64,000 bases of DNA from an uncultured Paracoccaceae bacterium (GTDB taxonomy: Bacteria > Pseudomonadota > Alphaproteobacteria > Rhodobacterales > Rhodobacteraceae): assembly GCA_913062865.1 (NCBI GenBank), contig CAJXWO010000003.1:1-64000 (forward strand). The letters are read 5' to 3'. The position numbers and the translations under genes were made by a program. Shown here in pieces: positions 33,969 to 43,223 of this stretch. The notes beneath the pieces were generated by a model. The model worked only from the letters and a program-made list of their open reading frames with translations, was not told the DNA's origin and ran no database searches. Each line of letters starts with the position of its first letter. The stretch's first letter is position 1.

Positions 33969-34942
33969 GGCGACCTCAGCTTGGACAGGTAGGCGGGATG
34001 CGGCGGGGGCAGGGCCTGTTTCAACACGGGTTCGATATCCGCCAGAGCCGGGTGCGCCAGGCAGGTCATCAAGTGGCCCCATACGCGGGGGATCATGTCG
34101 ATATAGCGCGACTTGCCGTCCCGCTGCGACAGCGCCGCGAAGATCCCCAGGATACGCAGGTTGCGCTGCGCGCCAAGCACATGGACGGCTGTCACCAGTG
34201 CCCCATGGGCCAGCCCGGTTGCATCGGAAAAGCGCCTTATCAGGCTCTGATCCAGCCCGGGCGACAGATCACGACGCGCATCCTGGATCAGGGAGGCAAG
34301 ATCATAAGCGGGGTGGCCGGCCATCGCGTCTTGAAAATCCAGAAGCCCCATCCGTGCGACGCCCCGGCGATCCGGCAGCCAGATCAGGTTCTCGGCATGG
34401 AAGTCGCGCAGGCCGAGGCTGTCCTGGCGGTCGGCGTGCCGGGTCAGCAGCTCTGCGAACCGGTCCCGGACCGGGCCGGCATCGGCCCCGGGCGCATACC
34501 AGTCAAAGGCCGGATCCACGGCCGCGGCCATGAAGGACGGGGTGTAGCGCGGCAGGTCCTCTGGGCAGGGCGTGCGGGCCAGTGCCGCAAGCGTGTCGAC
34601 GGCGGCGGCATAGAGCGCAGGCTCTCGGGTCGGGTCGTCGTCGCACAACCGCGCGACCAGCGCATCACCCAGATCTTCGAGCAGGATCATGCCATTGGCC
34701 GGGTCGCGGGCCAGGATGCGGGGCGCGCTGAAACCGTGGCTTTCCAGGTGCCCAGCGATTTTCAGGAAAGCGGTGTTGCTGGCCGCCGCGTCCGGTCCGG
34801 TCATCATGAGCACGGACGTTTCTATCCTGTCAGGCCGGAACAGTCTCACATATCGGCGAGACGAGGCGTCACCGGCAAGCGCTGCGCGCCGTGCCCCGTC
34901 CCATCCGGCACGTGCGAGAAAGCGGTCGACCGGATCAGCCAT
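33950..34942 (-). CDS. amgK: Aminoglycoside phosphotransferase-family kinase (AmgK-like anomeric sugar kinase)
   Basis: GDASSRRYVRL; LGLRDFHAENLIWLPDR; LLDFQDAMAGHPAYDLASL. Confidence 0.83.
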   Translation of the reverse strand: MADPVDRFLARAGWDGARRAALAGDASSRRYVRLFRPDRIETSVLMMTGPDAAASNTAFLKIAGHLESHGFSAPRILARDPANGMILLEDLGDALVARLCDDDPTREPALYAAAVDTLAALARTPCPEDLPRYTPSFMAAAVDPAFDWYAPGADAGPVRDRFAELLTRHADRQDSLGLRDFHAENLIWLPDRRGVARMGLLDFQDAMAGHPAYDLASLIQDARRDLSPGLDQSLIRRFSDATGLAHGALVTAVHVLGAQRNLRILGIFAALSQRDGKSRYIDMIPRVWGHLMTCLAHPALADIEPVLKQALPPPHPAYLSKLRSPCRMPS

Positions 34943-35420
34943 GTGCCCGCTCCGTCTTCAGCGATGCCAGTCTGTCGTCCCAATCGCCCTGCGCCCAGGA
35001 CAGGGTGATCCGACGCGCGCTGTCGGACAGGGTGTCGAACCGCAGGTGAAGCGCGGTGTCGGGCGTGTCTGGGCCCAGCCGATCGGGCCATTCGATCAGG
35101 CAGATCGCGCGCTCCATCGCCTCGTCCAGACCCAGTTCCATGACCTCGGACACGTCGGTGAGACGATAGAGATCGCTGTGCCAGATCTCACCCGTCCCTG
35201 TGTCGTAGGTCTGCACCAATGTGAAGGTGGGTGAAGGCACGTCCTCGGGGGTATCCATCTGCGACTGGATGAGCGATCGGGCGAAATGGGTTTTGCCCGC
35301 GCCGATCTCGCCCTCGAGCAACAGAACGTCGCCCGGCCGCAAAAGGCCGCCAATCATCGCGGCAAGCTCTGCCGTTTTCCGGGGCGAGGGCAGGTCGATC
35401 TGGAAACAGGGGCGCACCAT
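34935..35420 (-). CDS. tsaE: tRNA threonylcarbamoyladenosine biosynthesis ATPase TsaE (long ORF upstream to 36392 is not coding)
   Basis: LRPGDVLLLEGEIGAGKTHFARSLIQ; SPTFTLVQTY. Confidence 0.93.
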   Translation of the reverse strand: MVRPCFQIDLPSPRKTAELAAMIGGLLRPGDVLLLEGEIGAGKTHFARSLIQSQMDTPEDVPSPTFTLVQTYDTGTGEIWHSDLYRLTDVSEVMELGLDEAMERAICLIEWPDRLGPDTPDTALHLRFDTLSDSARRITLSWAQGDWDDRLASLKTERAHG

Positions 35421-35461
35421 GGTGCCGACACTACAATCTGCCGGGCCCACCGCAAGACCGG

Positions 35462-37045
35462 CTATAGCAAGACCGAGGGTTGTGCCCGTCGGGACGCGAC
35501 CGTCGGCGACATGCCCGAGACGGGCAGGAATCCGATCAGCGTTCCGCCGCCGGAAATCGGGCTGATCGAGCAGGTCATCGGCTGGCCGGATTTCAGGACC
35601 ACCTCTGTTTGCCAGGGCAGGCGTTCGCCCGACGCCCCGACGAAATCGCGCAAATCGCCCCAGACCGGGCTCGGCTCGCTGGCGTCCATCCAGTGACGTG
35701 TGGCGTCGAGGATCGTCACCGCGGCAAAGCTGCTGTCGGGATCGCAGTCCCACAGCGACCGGTACGCCGCGTTGGTCATCATCAGAACTCCCTCGGACGA
35801 AAACACCGCAAGGGCTTCGTGCAGCGTGTCGAGCACTAGCTGGTTCTGTTCCATCTCGGCGCGGAAGCGTCGGGTCAGCGACACCTCGGCGCTGATGTCT
35901 TCGAGCAGGAAGGCGATGGCGCCGTCCGGATGGGGACGACCCGACAGCCGGTAGGTCTGACCCGAGGCCAGTGTCCAGGTTTCGCTGTAAACCCCGTTGA
36001 TCGCGGCCATCACGAGATCGCTGATCTGGTCGCGCCAATCGGCGTAGTTCTTGGGCTCTGGCATGATCTGGTGATCGCGCAGCTGGTCGAAAAAGGATTG
36101 CAGTTTGGGACGCGCGCTCAGGAATTCGGGGGACAGGTGCGTCAGGTCGATCAGGGCCGGGTTGAACAGCGCAAGCCGACGTTCCCTGTCGAAGATCGCA
36201 AGCCCCGTCGACAGGTGGGCAAATGTCTTTGTCAGCGTCTGCACGAAGTTGCGCTGGGCGACTTCGGCCTGGACGACCCGGTCGATACTGGTCGCGTGCC
36301 CGTACCAGGCACCGTCCTCTGCCCGGCTTTGCGAGACGTCGAACCAAAGTTCCTTGCCCGTGTCCGGAGGAGTCAGTGCCCGGCGGCCGCACAGATCGGC
36401 CCCTGTGCTGCCGTCCTGGCCGTGAAACAGCGCCCGGGGCGGGGTGGTGCCGGTGTCATGCCGGTTGAAGCGCATCCGGTCCGACAGTCTCCAATAGGCC
36501 GGGTTCGCCCACAGAACATGGCCGTCGGCGTCAGCTTTCCACATGGGTTCCGGCGCGCTGTCGGCGATTTCAGCCAATGTGTTGCGGTCTTCGGTCAGAC
36601 TGTGGACCAGCTGCGTCGTCAGCGCGGCATCGGACTGTGTGCTGGGCTCGCGCAGGGTCAGCCGAAGAACAGATCCCCACCGTTCCACATCAAGGCGCGC
36701 GGCGTCGATCACCCCCTGTGCCGAGGCGGCATCGTACCCTGGACCCGCAGCCTGGTCGGGATGCCGGGGAAGCCCGGGAAAGCGTGGCTTCAGCGCCGCC
36801 CACAGCCCGATCCAGTGATCTTCCTGCCGGTCGAGCGCGGCAAGGAACTGGCGCCCCTCCGGACTGGCGTCCACCAGGGCCGTTCCGTCGAACAGGAAGG
36901 TCATGCCGCCGCCCCGCACGGAGCGCGGCGGCACCGCCGCGGAGCGCCGCATCCACATCCGTGCCAGCGCCAGAAGCACCAGCCCGGTTCCCAGGCTGAC
37001 GGCGGCGATCTCGATCAGCAGAATGGCATCGAAAGACATGGGCAT
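35462..37045 (-). CDS. Membrane-anchored multi-PAS protein without visible HisKA/HATPase domain
   Basis: N-terminal TM (AILLIEIAAVSLGTGLVLLALARMW); PAS-like segments (ADGHVLWANPAYWRLSD; GLAIFDRERRLALFNPALIDL; ALAVFSSEGVLMMTNAAYRSLW); ends shortly after last PAS. Confidence 0.8.
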   Translation of the reverse strand: MPMSFDAILLIEIAAVSLGTGLVLLALARMWMRRSAAVPPRSVRGGGMTFLFDGTALVDASPEGRQFLAALDRQEDHWIGLWAALKPRFPGLPRHPDQAAGPGYDAASAQGVIDAARLDVERWGSVLRLTLREPSTQSDAALTTQLVHSLTEDRNTLAEIADSAPEPMWKADADGHVLWANPAYWRLSDRMRFNRHDTGTTPPRALFHGQDGSTGADLCGRRALTPPDTGKELWFDVSQSRAEDGAWYGHATSIDRVVQAEVAQRNFVQTLTKTFAHLSTGLAIFDRERRLALFNPALIDLTHLSPEFLSARPKLQSFFDQLRDHQIMPEPKNYADWRDQISDLVMAAINGVYSETWTLASGQTYRLSGRPHPDGAIAFLLEDISAEVSLTRRFRAEMEQNQLVLDTLHEALAVFSSEGVLMMTNAAYRSLWDCDPDSSFAAVTILDATRHWMDASEPSPVWGDLRDFVGASGERLPWQTEVVLKSGQPMTCSISPISGGGTLIGFLPVSGMSPTVASRRAQPSVLL

Positions 37046-37087
37046 GTCCCGCTCGGAACGGTTTGCCACAAGCTTCGGAAGCGGAGG

Positions 37088-37103
37088 GTTAACAAATGGT
37101 TAA
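37088..37103 (-). promoter_or_regulatory. Candidate CtrA-binding box upstream of the PAS-only gene
   Basis: Minus strand TTAA-CCATTTG-TTAAC matches TTAA-N7-TTAAC exactly; ~43 bp upstream of CDS start at 37045. Confidence 0.7.
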
Positions 37104-37114
37104 TCGTGCGCCGA

Positions 37115-38512
37115 TCAGACCTCGATGGGCCGGTTTTCCCCAAGGGGCACGGCATTTTCGCCACGCTGCCCGTCGATCTTCGTCCGGGGCCATACCAGTT
37201 CGACGATGGCCCCGCAGCGCTCGGGCTGGTCCTTGGCGGGAAGAAAGGGATCGGCACCGTTGGCAAAGCTGATCTCGGCCCCTGTGCGTTCGAGCAGCGT
37301 CTTGGCAATGAACAGGCCAAGCCCCATGCCGTCGTATTCCGGGCGCCGCCGGTCCGATCGCTCACCGCTGCGGCGCGCGACGAACGGATCGCCGATCCGG
37401 CCGATGAGGTTCTGCGGAAAGCCCTGCCCGTCATCCATGATCCGGATCGTCACCGTGTCGTCGGACCAGGCGGATTCGATCCAGACATTCTCGCGGGCGA
37501 AATCCACCGCGTTCTGGATCAGGTTGCGCAGCCCGTGGATAAGCTCGGGCCGCCGCAGGATCGACGGTTGGGTGAAACCTCCGCCCTGATCGGGCCGTTC
37601 GTTGAAATGGATCGCCTTGCCCCGCTCGGCATGGGGGCCCGCCGCCTCACGGATGACGGCGGCTAGCGGCGCCTGCCGCATTTGCAGGTCGTCCTTTCCA
37701 GTGCGCCCCATGGAGCGCAGGATATCGCGGCATCGGTCGGCCTGGTCACGGATCAGCTCGGCGTCCTCGCGCAGGTCCGGGCGGTCATCCAGTTCTTCCA
37801 TCAGTTCGGCACTGGTCAGCTTGATCGTCGCAAGGGGAGTGCCCAGCTCGTGCGCGGCAGCGGCCACGACGCCGCCCAGGTCGGTCAGCTTCTGTTCGCG
37901 CGACAGGGCCATTTGCGTGGCCGCAAGCGCCTCGGACATGACGTTCATCTCGGACGTCACGCGGCGGGAATAGAGACTGAGAAAGGTCAGTGCGATCACG
38001 ATGGCCGCCCAGTTTCCGAATAGGAATATGTCCGGGATCCGCAGGATGAACCCTTCCTGCGTGCGCAGGGGCAGGTGGAACTCGGCCAGAAGCGTGACCA
38101 GCACCACCGCGGTCACACCCAGAAAGATCGTGGCGCGCAGCTGCATCACCACAGCGGCCACGGTGACCGGGCCCAGCAGCATCAGCGCGAACGGATTGTG
38201 CAGGCCACCCGTGAGGTAGATCAGGAAGCTGAGCTGCAACAGGTCGAACAGCACCATCAGGAAATTCTCGGCCTCGGACAGGCGCTTGTTCTCGGGGAAC
38301 AGGAAGATGGCCAGGAGGTTGCCGATGACAGAGATGCCCACGGTCAGGTAGCACAGGCCCATTTCGATCTGCAGGTTGAACAGCCGCTCTGCCACCGTCA
38401 GCGCGGCGAGCTGCCCCGCGATGGCAACCCAGCGCAGGGTGATCAGCGTGCGCAGCCGGATGTAGCTGCCCCGCGAGGTCGTCCAAAGAAGGCCCGGACC
38501 CGTGTCGCTCAT
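37115..38512 (-). CDS. regB: Redox-responsive sensor histidine kinase RegB/PrrB/ActS
   Basis: 6-TM N-terminus, H-box VVAAAAHELGTPLATIKLTSAELMEEL; DQADRCRDILRSMGR; divergent from senC-regA. Confidence 0.93.
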   Translation of the reverse strand: MSDTGPGLLWTTSRGSYIRLRTLITLRWVAIAGQLAALTVAERLFNLQIEMGLCYLTVGISVIGNLLAIFLFPENKRLSEAENFLMVLFDLLQLSFLIYLTGGLHNPFALMLLGPVTVAAVVMQLRATIFLGVTAVVLVTLLAEFHLPLRTQEGFILRIPDIFLFGNWAAIVIALTFLSLYSRRVTSEMNVMSEALAATQMALSREQKLTDLGGVVAAAAHELGTPLATIKLTSAELMEELDDRPDLREDAELIRDQADRCRDILRSMGRTGKDDLQMRQAPLAAVIREAAGPHAERGKAIHFNERPDQGGGFTQPSILRRPELIHGLRNLIQNAVDFARENVWIESAWSDDTVTIRIMDDGQGFPQNLIGRIGDPFVARRSGERSDRRRPEYDGMGLGLFIAKTLLERTGAEISFANGADPFLPAKDQPERCGAIVELVWPRTKIDGQRGENAVPLGENRPIEV

Positions 38513-38597
38513 GTGCGCGCCTGTGTCTCTTGCATGTCTGTGGCCGATTGTTAGGTCTGACGAACAAATAGCGCAACTTAGCAGAGGGTCCGCCCCG

Positions 38598-39221
38598 ATG
38601 AAGACCAGCACCTATGCCATTGCCGCGGCCGCCGCGGTTGTCGCCGCGATCGGCGGTTTCTGGGTCGCCTCCATGGACAGGTCCGAAGACCAGTTTGCCC
38701 AGTGCAGGGTGGGGCAGGTAGCGGGTGGCTCGGACCAGATCGGCGGGCCCTTCACCCTCGTCTCGGAAACCGGCGAAACGGTGACGAACGAGGACGTGAT
38801 CACCGAACCGTCGCTCCTCTATTTCGGCTATACCTTCTGCCCCGATGTCTGCCCGCTCGACACCGCGCGGAATGCCGAGGCGGTTGCGATCCTCGATGAA
38901 CGCGGGGTTCAGGTGCAGCCGGTCTTCATCTCTGTGGATGCTGGCCGTGACACGCCCGAGACTCTGGCGGCCTTTACCGACAACCTGCACCCCCGCATGG
39001 TGGGGCTGACCGGGTCCGAGGAGCAGATCAAGGCGGCCAGCCAAGCCTACCGGACGTATTATAAAGTTCAGGAAAGTGACGACCCCGATTACTACCTGAT
39101 CGACCACTCGACCTTTTCCTACCTCGTCCTGCCCGAGCACGGGTTCGTCGAATTCTTCCGGCGTGATACACCGCCCGAGCAATTGGCCGATCAGATTCAA
39201 TGCTTTGTGGATGCGATGTGA
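38598..39221 (+). CDS. senC: SCO1/SenC family copper chaperone
   Basis: LLYFGYTFCPDVCPLDTARNAEAV; FISVDAGRDTPE. Confidence 0.93.
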   Translation: MKTSTYAIAAAAAVVAAIGGFWVASMDRSEDQFAQCRVGQVAGGSDQIGGPFTLVSETGETVTNEDVITEPSLLYFGYTFCPDVCPLDTARNAEAVAILDERGVQVQPVFISVDAGRDTPETLAAFTDNLHPRMVGLTGSEEQIKAASQAYRTYYKVQESDDPDYYLIDHSTFSYLVLPEHGFVEFFRRDTPPEQLADQIQCFVDAM

Positions 39222-39296
39222 CGCTGCGAAGGTTTGACGCATGGGGGGGTGCGGGCTAGAAGTTTCTACCAGCACTCACAACCCGGAGGGTCCCGC

Positions 39297-39851
39297 ATGC
39301 CCGCAGATGCCCAAATCGATCTGGGAGAAGACCGAAGCCTTCTCTTGGTCGACGATGACGAGCCGTTTCTGCGGCGCCTTGCCAAGGCGATGGAAAAGCG
39401 CGGTTTCGAGGTCGAGACGGCCGGGTCCGTTGCGGCAGGACAAGCGGTGGCCACTGCCCGTCCGCCCGCTTATGCCGTGGTCGATCTGCGGCTTGAGGAT
39501 GGCAACGGCCTCGACGTTGTCGAAGTGTTGCGCGAAAAGCGGCCCGACAGCCGTGTCGTGGTTCTGACGGGGTACGGCGCCATTGCCACGGCCGTGGCCG
39601 CGGTCAAGATCGGGGCGACGGACTACCTGTCCAAGCCCGCCGATGCGACCGACATCACCAATGCCTTGTTGGCCCGGAGCGACGCTCTGCCCCCGCCACC
39701 GGAAAACCCGATGAGCGCCGACCGCGTGCGGTGGGAGCATATTCAGCGGGTCTACGAGCTGTGCGACCGCAACGTGTCGGAAACCGCGCGGCGGCTGAAC
39801 ATGCACCGCCGGACCCTGCAGCGCATCCTGGCCAAGCGCAGCCCGCGCTGA
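39297..39851 (+). CDS. regA: Response regulator RegA/PrrA/ActR
   Basis: EDRSLLLVDDDEPFLRRLAKAMEKRGF; C-terminal Fis-type HTH NVSETARRLNMHRRTLQRILAKRSPR. Confidence 0.95.
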   Translation: MPADAQIDLGEDRSLLLVDDDEPFLRRLAKAMEKRGFEVETAGSVAAGQAVATARPPAYAVVDLRLEDGNGLDVVEVLREKRPDSRVVVLTGYGAIATAVAAVKIGATDYLSKPADATDITNALLARSDALPPPPENPMSADRVRWEHIQRVYELCDRNVSETARRLNMHRRTLQRILAKRSPR

Positions 39852-39854
39852 TCT

Positions 39855-40340
39855 TCACAGATCGTAGCGTTTCAGAACATTGTCGACCAACCGGCCATCC
39901 CCCAAGGGTTGGTCGGTCAGACGTGCGTAATCCTCGAACCCGCGACTTTGGTAATAGACTAGCCCGCCCGCGTTGTCCGCGCGGATCGCAGCGTTGATCC
40001 ACGCATAGCCCAAATCCCGGGCGGCCCGTTGCGATGCCTCGAACAGGCGCGACCCGATGCCAAGCCCGGTTTGCCCGATCCGCACAAAGGTCGCGACATC
40101 GCAGGCCTCGGGCGGCAAGAGCGGATGGGGCGCGATCCACTGAAAGCCCGCGATTTGCCCGCCGCTATCCTCGGCCAGGTGCCAGGCGCTGCGATCCGGG
40201 TCGGTGTTCATCCAGCCCGCCACCGTGTCGCGGGTGACGGGCTCGGTCAGGGCGGTTGTATCGCCCCGGGCGATGATCGCGTTCAACATTTCGGCCATGG
40301 GTCCGGCATCGAGCGTTCCGGCAGGGCGAATATGGATCAT
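39855..40340 (-). CDS. GNAT family N-acetyltransferase
   Basis: MIHIRPAGTLDAGPMAEMLNAII...GLGIGSRLFEASQRAARDLGY. Confidence 0.87.
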   Translation of the reverse strand: MIHIRPAGTLDAGPMAEMLNAIIARGDTTALTEPVTRDTVAGWMNTDPDRSAWHLAEDSGGQIAGFQWIAPHPLLPPEACDVATFVRIGQTGLGIGSRLFEASQRAARDLGYAWINAAIRADNAGGLVYYQSRGFEDYARLTDQPLGDGRLVDNVLKRYDL

Positions 40341-40933
40341 CCGATTTGCTCCAGCAGCGTATGGTGCAGATTCACATAGTCCTGCCGGGTCTCGACCGGC
40401 GGCCGCAGCACGATGGTCAGACCGTCGATGATCCCGGGGTCTGGGCGGCCAAAGAACCTGTCGGCCTCGGTCACGTCGAACCCGGCGATCTGCGTGGCCT
40501 CCATCCAGGCGCTGATGCGATCGGCCTTCTTGATCTGTCTCTTCAGCTTGGCAGGCGTCTGCGAGGGCAGGCCAAAGCGGATATGGATCGCCGCGGCCAA
40601 TCGCTTGTCGAGTGCGTCGTAATCAGGCCCAACGGCGGCCTTCACCGGCGAGATCATGTCGCCGATCACATATTCGGGCGCGTCATGCAGCAGCGCCGTC
40701 AATCGCTCGGCCGGGGTGGCCACCGGGCAGAGCCGGGCAAAGATCGTTTCGACCAGCAGCGAGTGTTCGGCCACGGAATAGGCAAAATCGCCCCGCGTCT
40801 GCCCGTTCCAGCGCGCGACAAAGGCCAGACCGTGGGCGATATCCTCGATCTCGATATCCACCGGCGTCGGGTCCAGCAGGTCGAGCCTGCGGCCCGACAG
40901 CATCCGTTGCCAGGCGCGGGGTTGTTTGGGCAT
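40337..40933 (-). CDS. HD-domain phosphohydrolase (YfbR-like)
   Basis: GDFAYSVAEHSLLVETIFARL; TALLHDAPEYVIGDMISPVK. Confidence 0.88.
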   Translation of the reverse strand: MPKQPRAWQRMLSGRRLDLLDPTPVDIEIEDIAHGLAFVARWNGQTRGDFAYSVAEHSLLVETIFARLCPVATPAERLTALLHDAPEYVIGDMISPVKAAVGPDYDALDKRLAAAIHIRFGLPSQTPAKLKRQIKKADRISAWMEATQIAGFDVTEADRFFGRPDPGIIDGLTIVLRPPVETRQDYVNLHHTLLEQIG

Positions 40934-41083
40934 GGGCGCGTATCCTTTCGCGGCGATGGCTAGACCATATGCCGCAACGCTTCCAGACTGGAACGCTGGC
41001 CGCGCCCTATCCCCGCGCTAGAAGATTGTGCCGAGGGCAGCGGGATGCTATCGCCCGCCCAACCCATGCAGGAGATTGTCGCC

Positions 41084-42478
<1,395 letters not shown>

Positions 42479-42493
42479 CGCGGTACCTTTCTG

Positions 42494-42515
42494 ACGGTGG
42501 CGTTCGCGCCACCGT
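42494..42515 (+). terminator. UUCG-tetraloop hairpin downstream of ahcY
   Basis: ACGGTGGCG-TTCG-CGCCACCGT, perfect 9-bp stem 16 nt after the ahcY stop; no strong U-tract. Confidence 0.6.
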
Positions 42516-42648
42516 TCCCCCACGAGGGGAGAGAACAGGCAGTTTTCCCTTTATTTTGCGCATTCTCCATGCGTAGGCTGTGTCAGTCCTGCGCGAAGCG
42601 GGCGGTGAGACTGGGGCCCTCAGTCCGAACGTGGGAGAACAGATAGAC

Positions 42649-42990
42649 ATGGGACGTCGTGACGACCTGATTGCGCAGTATGCGGACGATCTGCGCAACA
42701 AATGCGGTATGGAGCCGGACATGGACCTGCTGCGCAAGGTGACCATCGGCTGCGGGCCGGCGATCTACAACCCGGATGCCTCGACCGTGGCGGGCAGCCA
42801 GGAGCATGAGCTTGAGACCGTGAAGACGAACTTCCTGATGAAAAAGCTGGGCCTGCCGGACGGGCCGAACCTGATGGAGGCCATCGACTCGGTCATCGAA
42901 ACCTATGGCCGGTCCGAGCGGAACAAGTACCGCGCCGTGATCTACTACATGCTGACCAAGCATTTCGGCAAGGAATCGGTCTACGGCTGA
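42649..42990 (+). CDS. DUF2853 family protein
   Basis: MGRRDDLIAQYADDLRNKCGMEPDMDLLRKVTIGCGPAIYNPDASTVAGSQEHELETVKTNFL. Confidence 0.75.
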   Translation: MGRRDDLIAQYADDLRNKCGMEPDMDLLRKVTIGCGPAIYNPDASTVAGSQEHELETVKTNFLMKKLGLPDGPNLMEAIDSVIETYGRSERNKYRAVIYYMLTKHFGKESVYG

Positions 42991-43107
42991 TCCCGACGCG
43001 ATAGTCGGACAAGGCGAGGGCGTCCCGTGCGGGCGCCCTAGTCATTTGAAGAAAAAGCCCGGCACTTGCCGCTTTGTCCTGGCCGCCGCTTGGGGTAGAA
43101 AAAACTC

Positions 43108-43210
43108 ACGCGGCCAGTACGGCCGAAACCAGAACCAGTCACACGGATGGTGCGTTGGGAGCACTTGGGGTGGCAGGGGGTTTCGGCAGGGGCCGGAACC
43201 CCCTGTTTTC
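43108..43210 (+). ncRNA. Candidate small RNA with intrinsic terminator (unverified)
   Basis: Possible promoter TTGTCC-N16-TAGAAA (43074-43101), hairpins at 43111-43125 and 43150-43164, 14-bp terminator stem at 43174-43205 with TTTT. Confidence 0.4.
43174..43209 (+). terminator. Strong Rho-independent terminator, plus strand
   Basis: CAGGGGGTTTCGGC-AGGG-GCCGGAACCCCCTG-TTTT (14-bp stem with one wobble, 4-nt loop). Confidence 0.85.
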
Positions 43211-43223
43211 GTTTCCGGATCGT

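Noticed and set aside
35421-36392. N-terminal extension of the tsaE ORF (total 485 aa)
   Set aside because: The extension is out-of-frame antisense-like sequence over the PAS gene; real TsaE starts at MVRPCFQIDLPSPRK (35420).
40934-41083. Possible SAH or SAM/SAH riboswitch upstream of ahcY
   Set aside because: Could not find the expected conserved core or pseudoknot sequences in the leader; covariance-model search would be needed.
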